A stretch of 25,113 bases of DNA, taken from positions 1-25,113 of the forward strand of contig JBLIGW010000007.1 of assembly GCA_047635955.1 (NCBI GenBank), given 5' to 3'. The notes below the pieces were generated by a model. The model had not been told where the DNA came from. It did not search any database and was given only the letters and a program-made list of their open reading frames with translations. Of the stretch, positions 19,256-25,113 are shown in pieces; position 1 is the stretch's first letter, and each line of letters starts with the position of its first letter. A program made the position numbers and the translations under genes. The DNA is from WFTC01 sp047635955 (GTDB lineage: Bacteria > Patescibacteriota > Gracilibacteria > UBA1369 > 2-02-FULL-48-14).

Positions 19256-20167
19256 TTAGTCTTCGTCTTCCATCGCCATAGACGCCCCCATAAGTTCCGC
19301 AATTTCTTGCGTAATTTTGGACTGACGAATTTGATTGTAAACACGAGTGAGGTCTTTGATCATTCGGTCTGCTGCATCAGTTGCATTTTGCATCGCGATC
19401 ATCCGACTAGAATACTCAGAAGCTTTCAATTCCAAAAAGGATTGAATAAACATTGCTTGAATGATTTGCTCATACAAACGGTCGAGTACATGGTCTTCAG
19501 ATGGAGCAAAAATCATAAACTGATTCTCGTCTCGAACAAATTCAGGTTTTTCACCTTCTTCCAAGTGCCCAAGAACACTTTCAATGGTGTCTTCAGTAAA
19601 TGGAAGGAATGTTTTCATAACTGGATAGAACGTAAATGAGTTCTTGTAATGAGGAGCAATGAAGATAACTTCTTTGGCTTCTTTACTCGTCCAGTAAGAA
19701 AGAATACGGTCAATAATTTGAATCGCATCCAGTGTTGCAAGCTTCTCAGGAATTCCTAAGAAATGCTCGACAACATCAATTTTATTGCTCTTTGCGTAGT
19801 CGTGGGCTTTCTTCCCAATCGTAATGAGCAAACGCTCGTCTTCAGGGGTGTTTTTCCACTTATCGCTACGATAAAGTGCATTATTGAGTTTAGTATTGAG
19901 TGATCCACACAGTCCTTTGTCTGAAGTATAAACAACGAAGAGAGTCTTCCCTTCCGTACGTTTTTCAGAGTATGGACTGTTTGATTGGACGCTCATATTT
20001 CGGTCTAGAACATTGAGGAGATCCCACACGAAAGACCGTGACGCAACCGCGCGAATTTGGAAACGCTGCATTTTACTCACAGCAACCAATTGCATGGCTT
20101 TGGTGATCTTACGGGTGTTTTTCACCCCGCCGATCTTTTTCTTAATTTCTAGTAGGTTTCCAGACAT
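19256..20167 (-). CDS. atpG: ATP synthase F1 gamma subunit
   Basis: 303 residues. The coiled-coil termini are conserved. The N-terminus reads LLEIKKKIGGVKNTRKITKA then MQLVAVSKM. The C-terminus reads RMIAMQNATDAADRMIKDL then YNQIRQSKITQEIAELMGA. Between them is the Rossmann-like domain with VVYTSDKGLCGSLNTKLN. It is the rotating shaft between the c-ring and the alpha/beta head. Its ATG overlaps the atpA stop (TAATG), suggesting translational coupling. Confidence 0.97.
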   Translation of the reverse strand: MSGNLLEIKKKIGGVKNTRKITKAMQLVAVSKMQRFQIRAVASRSFVWDLLNVLDRNMSVQSNSPYSEKRTEGKTLFVVYTSDKGLCGSLNTKLNNALYRSDKWKNTPEDERLLITIGKKAHDYAKSNKIDVVEHFLGIPEKLATLDAIQIIDRILSYWTSKEAKEVIFIAPHYKNSFTFYPVMKTFLPFTEDTIESVLGHLEEGEKPEFVRDENQFMIFAPSEDHVLDRLYEQIIQAMFIQSFLELKASEYSSRMIAMQNATDAADRMIKDLTRVYNQIRQSKITQEIAELMGASMAMEDED

Positions 20168-21678
20168 TAGGCAAAGAATTTATCAAGTGTGTCTTTAATC
20201 AAAGCTTCAATTCCAGGAGTTAGTTTCTTCTCCTTATTAATCGCATCAATCAAGTCTGTGTGGCTGCTTTGAACAAGAGCGAATAGCGATTCGATTTTCG
20301 CCACCACTGCTGTCTTATCGATAGGATCAAAGTATCCTTTCGTCGCAGCAAAGAGAACAACCACTTCCTTCCAAAGTGCGTAAGGATCATGTTGTTTTTG
20401 CTTAAGAGCTTCCACAACACGGCTCCCACGTGTGAGCTTCGCTTTAGTAGATTCATCCAATTCAGAGGCAAATTGTGAGAACGCTTCAAGTTCGTAGTAC
20501 TGAGCAAGATCCATTTTAACAGGACCCGCTACTTTCTTCATGATCTTAGTTTGAGCTGATCCACCTACACGAGAAACAGAGATACCTACGTTAATCGCAG
20601 GACGAATTCCTCGGTTGAAGAGATCAGATTGAAGGAAGATTTGTCCATCCGTGATAGAAATCACATTGGTTGGAATATAAGCGGAAACATCATTCGCTTG
20701 AGTTTCAATAATTGGAAGCGCTGTGATAGATCCTCCACCTTTTTCGTCACTAAGTTTAGCCGCTCGTTCGAGCAATCGACTATGAAGGTAGAATACATCC
20801 CCTGGGTAAGCTTCACGCCCTGGTGGCCGTCGAAGTAGAAGGGACATTTCACGGTAAGCAACCGCATGCTTCGAAAGATCATCATATACAACAAGTACAT
20901 GTTTACCTTGATTCATGAAGTATTCAGCAATTGCTGCACCTGCATAAGGAGCAAGATATTGCATTACCGCAGAACCAGCTGCTGGAGCTGAAACCACAAT
21001 TGTGTATTTCATTGCACCCGTTTCTGTAAGCTTAGCTACCACTTGAGCAGTTTTAGCTTCACGTTGAGCAACCGCAACATAGATACAAATCATGTCTTGG
21101 TCTGCTTGGTTCAAAATAGTATCGAGAGCAACAGTAGTTTTACCAGTTTGTCGATCTCCAATAATTAGTTCACGTTGTCCTCGTCCAATTGGAACTAGAC
21201 TATCAATCGCTACAATCCCCGTTTGAAGTGGTTCATGTACTGATTTACGATCCATTACTCCAGGAGCACTAGATTCGTGAGGCATTCGTTTGTCTGATTT
21301 GTAATCTCCTTTTCCATCGAGTACCACTCCAAGTGGATCTACTACTCGCCCGATGATGTCTTCACCAACTGGGATAGAAAGGAACTGACCCGTAGAAGAA
21401 ACAAAAAGTCCTTCACGAATCCCTTTACTCGCTTGAAGTACGAGAGCAAAGGCAGCGTCTTGTTCAAGATTCATCACAAGGGCTTTGGCGTTAACGCCTT
21501 CGATAGTGACCACCTCATTCATTTTGAGGCCACTAAGTCCTTGGATTTTGATCACTCCATCTTTGTAAGATTGAATGATCCCTTGATTACTGTCTCCACT
21601 TGCTGTGCTTGCTTTCGCGTCGCCCAGTGCTGCTTCCATAGAGGACAGGAATGATTTAAGATTTGCGTCTTTAGTCAT
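20167..21678 (-). CDS. atpA: ATP synthase F1 alpha subunit
   Basis: I set the start at 21678 (MTKDANLKSFLSSMEAALGD). The longer open frame to 21768 overlaps atpH and adds residues foreign to the family. The protein then has 503 residues, standard for alpha. It has Walker A GDRQTGKTTVALDTIL, PIGRGQRELIIGDRQ, and VVYDDLSKHAVAYREMSLLL and RRPPGREAYPGDVFYLHSRL with the Arg-finger region (SVSRVGGSAQTKIMKK). It begins 7 bases after the atpH stop with no Shine-Dalgarno. Confidence 0.97.
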   Translation of the reverse strand: MTKDANLKSFLSSMEAALGDAKASTASGDSNQGIIQSYKDGVIKIQGLSGLKMNEVVTIEGVNAKALVMNLEQDAAFALVLQASKGIREGLFVSSTGQFLSIPVGEDIIGRVVDPLGVVLDGKGDYKSDKRMPHESSAPGVMDRKSVHEPLQTGIVAIDSLVPIGRGQRELIIGDRQTGKTTVALDTILNQADQDMICIYVAVAQREAKTAQVVAKLTETGAMKYTIVVSAPAAGSAVMQYLAPYAGAAIAEYFMNQGKHVLVVYDDLSKHAVAYREMSLLLRRPPGREAYPGDVFYLHSRLLERAAKLSDEKGGGSITALPIIETQANDVSAYIPTNVISITDGQIFLQSDLFNRGIRPAINVGISVSRVGGSAQTKIMKKVAGPVKMDLAQYYELEAFSQFASELDESTKAKLTRGSRVVEALKQKQHDPYALWKEVVVLFAATKGYFDPIDKTAVVAKIESLFALVQSSHTDLIDAINKEKKLTPGIEALIKDTLDKFFA

Positions 21679-21685
21679 AGAATTA

Positions 21686-22354
21686 TTAAAGTGAAGTAAA
21701 ATGGAGTACACGTGAAACCCAAGAATGATCATTAACTTGACCATCTTTGAAGACACGCATTCCTCCAATCAATTTTTTATTGATTTGAAATACAGGAAAG
21801 CTCAACGGGTTTTCTTTCACTAAAGTAGAACGCATCTCCTTCTTTAGATCAATGCTCACCTCACGAGGCGTCTGCACAACAATATAAGTTGCACCTACTA
21901 CTCGTCGTGTGAGAGCCACGAGCCCTTCTGAAAGTTCTTGATAATTTCGTCGGATGAGAAGACCTCTCATCGTTTGAGCCACTTGGCTATCGCTCTTAAT
22001 CAGTTCGTTAACTACTGTCTTCTGATCTTCATCAGAAAAGCCGTAGAAGTCACTGTTTAGCATGTCAATTTTAACGGCAAAAGTTCCAGTGAAAAACTCC
22101 ACAATGGCTTTAAAGAAAGCATTGCCTTCAATTTTTGCACTCTTGGGAGCAGTGATAAAACTTGCTGATAAACGTAAATCATCCATGAAATCACTGGCCT
22201 TTCGGTGCGCCAAGTAATGCTTGAATGTTGACGGCATGCGAACGTTTTCAAGTGCCTTTTCACGAATATCCGCTGTTCCATCAAAGAACTCAGGGTGCTT
22301 TGCAAGAAAGCGAACCATTTCGTGCATCAGTGCTGTTAGAAAATCGTTGAGCAT
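21686..22354 (-). CDS. atpH: ATP synthase F1 delta subunit (OSCP-like), divergent N-terminus
   Basis: 222 residues, longer than the usual ~180. The C-terminal part is clearly delta/OSCP: VVQTPREVSIDLKKEMRST, then FPVFQINKKLIGGMRVFKDG and a final VNDHSWVSRVLHFTSL, equivalent to the GGxxV...DxSxxxxL signature. The N-terminal ~140 residues are divergent and partly extended (FDGTADIREKALENVRMPS). Delta joins the F1 head to the b-subunit stator. Position between atpF and atpA is canonical; it starts 2 bases after the atpF stop. Confidence 0.88.
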   Translation of the reverse strand: MLNDFLTALMHEMVRFLAKHPEFFDGTADIREKALENVRMPSTFKHYLAHRKASDFMDDLRLSASFITAPKSAKIEGNAFFKAIVEFFTGTFAVKIDMLNSDFYGFSDEDQKTVVNELIKSDSQVAQTMRGLLIRRNYQELSEGLVALTRRVVGATYIVVQTPREVSIDLKKEMRSTLVKENPLSFPVFQINKKLIGGMRVFKDGQVNDHSWVSRVLHFTSL

Positions 22355-22356
22355 AA

Positions 22357-22854
22357 TTATTTAGAATATTGTTTCCAAGAATCTTGGATACTTTCTTGAA
22401 TCACCTTTTCAGGTACTTTGTTTTGAACGATATCCAAGATGATCTTACTCATAAGAGCTTTCACATCCTTTTCAGCGTCCTTTAGAAGGTTGTCCTTCTT
22501 TTGATCAATCTCTCCTTGAGCTTTTCGCATCATTTCTGTGCGAGCCGCGTCCATGTCCGTAATGAGCTTAGCTCGTTCTTCTTCAGTGAATCGTTTGAGC
22601 TTAGCAAGCTCTTCACGAAGCGTTTCTTCAGAAGTTTCACGGTCTGTCTTAGCTTGAGTCAGCGTTTTTTCGAATTCAGATCGAAGACGGTTTGATTCTT
22701 CAATACTGTCCGCGATGTGCTTTCGACGTTGATCAATGAAAGTAAGCAATGGCTTGTAAAGGAAGTGCTGAAGCAAAACCAATAGAAGCCCAACGTTTAC
22801 TAAGTAGAAAACAATTTTCGAGAGATCAATTCCTAAACTGGCTAATTTGTCCAT
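22357..22854 (-). CDS. atpF: ATP synthase Fo b subunit
   Basis: 165 residues. One N-terminal membrane helix (about 12-34, IVFYLVNVGLLLVLLQHFLY) is followed by the conserved YKPLLTFIDQRRKHIADSIE. A long charged coiled coil (SEFEKTLTQAKTDRETSEET onward) and a short C-terminal segment that contacts delta complete it. Only one b gene is present, so the stator is presumably a homodimer. It is placed between atpE and atpH as usual. Confidence 0.95.
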   Translation of the reverse strand: MDKLASLGIDLSKIVFYLVNVGLLLVLLQHFLYKPLLTFIDQRRKHIADSIEESNRLRSEFEKTLTQAKTDRETSEETLREELAKLKRFTEEERAKLITDMDAARTEMMRKAQGEIDQKKDNLLKDAEKDVKALMSKIILDIVQNKVPEKVIQESIQDSWKQYSK

Positions 22855-22872
22855 AATTTAGGTCGATTGTAA

Positions 22873-23103
22873 TTAAAATACGAATAGGATCACGAGAGAA
22901 ACAACGAGTGCGTAAATAGCGGTTGATTCTGCAAGTGCGATCGCGATGATCATGTTGGTGAACACTTTGTCACTCATTTGAGGATTACGTGCCATAGCTT
23001 CAAGAGCTTTACCTCCAACGAAACCTTCACCGATACCAGAACCGATAGCACCAAGTCCCATACAGAGTCCTGCTGCGAGTAGTTTTACTGCTTCTACTTC
23101 CAT
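22873..23103 (-). CDS. atpE: ATP synthase Fo c subunit with Na+-type ion site
   Basis: 76 residues forming a helical hairpin: helix 1 (about 5-38) with GAIGSGIGEGFVGGKALEAM, polar loop R39-N-P-Q42, helix 2 (about 46-76) with IALAESTAIYALV. The ion-carrying Glu is E59. It is followed by S60 and T61, with Y64 one turn on and E26 facing it from helix 1. In Na+-binding c-rings the site is formed by Gln or Glu in helix 1 and an ES(T) pair in helix 2; proton-only rings usually lack the Ser/Thr and the helix-1 carboxyl/amide. So Na+ coupling is likely by family rules. Confidence 0.95.
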   Translation of the reverse strand: MEVEAVKLLAAGLCMGLGAIGSGIGEGFVGGKALEAMARNPQMSDKVFTNMIIAIALAESTAIYALVVSLVILFVF

Positions 23104-23128
23104 AATTTGAAAGGGTTAAAATAAATGA

Positions 23129-23923
23129 TTAGACAGTTGATTGCTCAGGAGGTCGTACTCCATTCAAAGCGCTACTGATGTAGAGGATAGACAGCATTGC
23201 AAACACGAAGGCTTGCACGAGTCCAGCCAATACACTGAGGCCGAGAAAAGGAATAGGAACCAGATACTGAGTATAAATCATAAGACCAGAGATAATCGCA
23301 ACGATCACTTCTCCAGCGAAGATGTTCCCGAACAAACGAGTTGAGAGTGAAGCGAGCTTCGCCACCTCCCCAACAATATCCATGAGTCCAAGGAAGAAAT
23401 CCAAGAACGCCATAGGTACATCTTTAAGTTTCCGAATCTTGAAAAATCCTTCAATTTTGATGAAGTTTCCAATGTGCCGCAACGGCGAGATTGAAAGCGC
23501 CAAAACATGTGAAATCACCCAAACTAAAATCGTAAGTGCAATTGGCAGACTGTAATCTGAAGTCGGTGTTCGGAATACGTTCACTCCATCAGCAGTAATA
23601 ATACTTTCCATAAAAGGGAGTAAGGTGAACTGATTGGCTACAAGTAAGAAAAGGAAAAGAGTAAAGATCAAAGGAAAAGCTTTCATAGCTCTTTCTTTGT
23701 CTCCAAAAGCAATTTCCAACTTATCTACAAAGTAATCCATAATCAGCTCCATCATCATTTGAGGACGACTAGGAATTAGCCCTGCTTTTCGACGAATCAC
23801 AATCGTCATAACAAGTAGCAACGCAGAAGTGACCAATGTTGCCAACATAGTATTGCTAACACTCAGTCCACTAATAGTGAAGATTTCTTGTGACGGAAGG
23901 TGAATTTCGGGAATATTTGGCAT
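23129..23923 (-). CDS. atpB: ATP synthase Fo a subunit
   Basis: 264 residues, about five or six membrane helices. The essential Arg is R196 in LASLSTRLFGNIFAGE, and the conserved helix LAGLVQAFVFAMLSILYIS carries Gln237. NQFTLLPF matches the usual helix-2 region. Subunit a forms the two half-channels for the ion beside the c-ring. Its ATG overlaps the upstream stop by one base (TAATG) and atpE follows after 25 bases. Confidence 0.96.
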   Translation of the reverse strand: MPNIPEIHLPSQEIFTISGLSVSNTMLATLVTSALLLVMTIVIRRKAGLIPSRPQMMMELIMDYFVDKLEIAFGDKERAMKAFPLIFTLFLFLLVANQFTLLPFMESIITADGVNVFRTPTSDYSLPIALTILVWVISHVLALSISPLRHIGNFIKIEGFFKIRKLKDVPMAFLDFFLGLMDIVGEVAKLASLSTRLFGNIFAGEVIVAIISGLMIYTQYLVPIPFLGLSVLAGLVQAFVFAMLSILYISSALNGVRPPEQSTV

Positions 23924-24192
23924 TAATCTTTTAGGTTATCTAGCTTTACTTTTGAGTAAGACTTGAACTTTTTATAAAGAGCAAACTGAACCGCTGGGAA
24001 AGCTATCACGATTCCAGCAATAAAAAAACCAGGAAATGTTCCTAGCCACTGATCCAAGTAATAACCAACAACAGCAAACAGTGCGGTTAGCACCACCACC
24101 ATTCCGGTAGTCTGAAAGAAAATGCTCACACGTGACGATCCCCATACATCCATGAGGTCTTCTGTTCGTTTTTGATCACTAGTTTTAGCCAT
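23923..24192 (-). CDS. AtpZ/AtpI-like small membrane protein of the atp operon
   Basis: 89 residues with two membrane helices (about 28-47 and 55-72). They are linked by GYYLDQWLGTFPG, a form of the G-x-x-L/I-D-x-x-x-G-T-x-P motif of AtpZ/AtpI (ATPase_gene1-like) proteins. In other bacteria these are encoded first in the atp operon and help c-ring assembly or Mg2+/Ca2+ handling. Basic and acidic tails flank the helices. It heads this operon, with a promoter at 24230-24257 and a one-base overlap with atpB. Confidence 0.85.
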   Translation of the reverse strand: MAKTSDQKRTEDLMDVWGSSRVSIFFQTTGMVVVLTALFAVVGYYLDQWLGTFPGFFIAGIVIAFPAVQFALYKKFKSYSKVKLDNLKD

Positions 24193-24229
24193 TTGCGTTT
24201 TGGGTTCTTGCTTTGAAAATTTCGCGGAT

Positions 24230-24257
24230 ATTCTAATTATCTCACCAGAAAAAGCAA
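24230..24257 (-). promoter_or_regulatory. likely promoter of the atp operon
   Basis: Read on the minus strand: TTGCTT (24252-24257), 16-base spacer, TAGAAT (24230-24235), about 40 bases before the start codon at 24192. A second possible -10 (GATAAT with TGA before it) overlaps the spacer. Confidence 0.5.
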
Positions 24258-24314
24258 GAGCTAAAGAGCTGCTTTTGTTTTAAGGTAAATTCACCAGCAA
24301 ATCGATCACTGAAC

Positions 24315-24343
24315 TTGACAAAACTCCAATTTCAGGAGATTAT
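24315..24343 (+). promoter_or_regulatory. promoter of the right-edge gene
   Basis: Consensus TTGACA (24315-24320), 17-base spacer, GATTAT (24338-24343), giving a short leader of about 20 bases before the ATG at 24370. Divergent from the atp promoter. Confidence 0.55.
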
Positions 24344-24369
24344 CGCGCCAATTAATAGCCCAAACACAA

Positions 24370-25113
24370 ATGAAACGACGAGACCAACCTGGTTACGGAA
24401 TGGGAACTGCTGACCTAAGTGGTGGCACATCACAAAGAAGTCCATTAGACCGTCCCATGTTCCATGACCTGAAAAAAGATGGCCATGATGGAGCGTTAAG
24501 CCGTATAGCCAAAGAGATTACTACCGTAACTCTTCACGATGGAAGTAAATTAACTCCTACAGGTCCACAAGCAAGTGACCCATCACACTTAACTTTTTCA
24601 AAAATAAACGAAGCGATTAAAGTTACCCTGTCTGACACAGAAACGGGTGAAAAAATTACCGACACTGAGGTGGATCACAGGCACACAGTACCCACGGCAG
24701 CATGGTTCAGTGGTGCTGCAGATAAAATTGTAATACCACCTAGCTTCAATGTAACTTCAGGAGCTGAACAAGAAGCGCACAGACTGCCACCTATAGCTCA
24801 ATTAATAAAAAGAGAAGTAATCGATGAAACAGCAGCCATAGCTTTAATAAAGGGAGCTAGTCGTGAATTTTCCAATTGGTTAAGAGCATCAGATCAAAAC
24901 GACATTACAAAACACCCAGGCTTCCGCCCGATGTTAGTTGACACAATCAACCCTCGCACATGGGATAGACTCGAGATAAACAGAAAGGTGAGACACCTCC
25001 CTGCTCGCACAATAATAACACCAAAATCACTACGGATTGACCCGAATTCTGCCATTGCAGTTCGAACACGTGGACAATGGTTTTCAAGCAAAGATGTTAT
25101 TAAAGTTCTTGGC
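24370..25113 (+). CDS. hypothetical protein, 5' part only (runs off the window)
   Basis: An ATG at 24370 opens 248 codons without a stop to the last base. The N-terminus is Gly/Arg-rich (MKRRDQPGYGMGTADLSGG) with no signal peptide. The rest is hydrophilic, with a possible DNA- or protein-binding C-terminal part (INPRTWDRLEINRKVRHLPA, PNSAIAVRTRGQWFSSKDV). A beta-rich section (SKINEAIKVTLSDTETGEK, TEVDHRHTVPTAAWF) occupies the middle. No family recognised. Codon pattern and unbroken length make it a real gene. It is divergently transcribed from the atp operon and has its own promoter at 24315-24343. Confidence 0.82.
   Translation, partial: MKRRDQPGYGMGTADLSGGTSQRSPLDRPMFHDLKKDGHDGALSRIAKEITTVTLHDGSKLTPTGPQASDPSHLTFSKINEAIKVTLSDTETGEKITDTEVDHRHTVPTAAWFSGAADKIVIPPSFNVTSGAEQEAHRLPPIAQLIKREVIDETAAIALIKGASREFSNWLRASDQNDITKHPGFRPMLVDTINPRTWDRLEINRKVRHLPARTIITPKSLRIDPNSAIAVRTRGQWFSSKDVIKVLG

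Noticed and set aside
21679..21768. 30-residue N-terminal extension of atpA
   Set aside because: It overlaps the end of atpH, is unlike the family, and a normal alpha start is found at 21678.
238..24192. TGA read as Gly or Trp
   Set aside because: Conserved ATP synthase genes contain no in-frame TGA and use TGG for Trp; the dead genes are also broken by TAG or frame changes.

Overview
The window looks like part of a small, AT-rich bacterial genome. A complete F-type ATP synthase operon lies next to a long accessory region of membrane transporters, small charged orphan proteins and gene remnants. Almost everything is on the minus strand. Three traits suggest a Candidate Phyla Radiation (Patescibacteria) bacterium, perhaps on the Peregrinibacteria/Gracilibacteria side. 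No start codon has a recognisable Shine-Dalgarno sequence. All 30 intact genes end in TAA (24) or TAG (6), none in TGA. Many small hydrophilic genes have no recognisable family. The lineage is an inference; the traits are read from the sequence.

Layout. 1-1.7 kb: a possible broken plus-strand ORF and a minus-strand operon (PH-domain membrane protein, Asp-rich protein, 56-residue protein). 1.8-2.2 kb: a dead M23 peptidase gene. 2.2-3.3 kb: two small plus-strand acidic proteins and a possible miniature mobile element. 3.3-5.4 kb: TauE/SafE permease plus an unknown membrane protein. 5.4-9.2 kb: a small orphan gene, then a five-gene operon (DUF202-like protein, Lys-repeat protein, Ca2+/Na+ antiporter, acidic protein, second PH-domain membrane protein). 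9.3-11.3 kb: SDF-type symporter and winged-helix protein. 11.3-12.1 kb: histidine-kinase remnant abutting an internally deleted IS30-family element. 12.1-14.7 kb: small protein, DASS/SLC13 anion transporter, tandem universal stress protein. 14.9-16.9 kb: two small orphans, a dead OmpR-type response regulator, a MerR-like regulator. 16.9-17.3 kb: a stray IS30-type end and an unidentified remnant. 17.4-24.2 kb: atpC-D-G-A-H-F-E-B and an AtpZ/AtpI-like gene in one operon read right to left, closed by a strong terminator. 24.37 kb to the right edge: a divergent, partial plus-strand gene.

How it fits together. Subunit c carries an E26/E59-S60-T61 pattern like that of Na+-driven rotors. The neighbouring SDF, DASS and CaxA-type proteins belong to families that are usually sodium-linked, so a sodium-based energy economy is a reasonable hypothesis. 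The accessory operons mostly have clear promoters (TTGACA-like -35; four share a TGC-extended -10), and several promoters sit on perfect inverted repeats that look like operators. The region between 11 and 17 kb is genomically scarred: a kinase remnant, a response-regulator remnant and three copies of one IS30-type end. I see no CRISPR array, rRNA, tRNA or phage module. No single undescribed system stands out. The most notable items are the dead two-component system with IS scars, the absence of TGA stops, the Na+-type rotor and the operator set.
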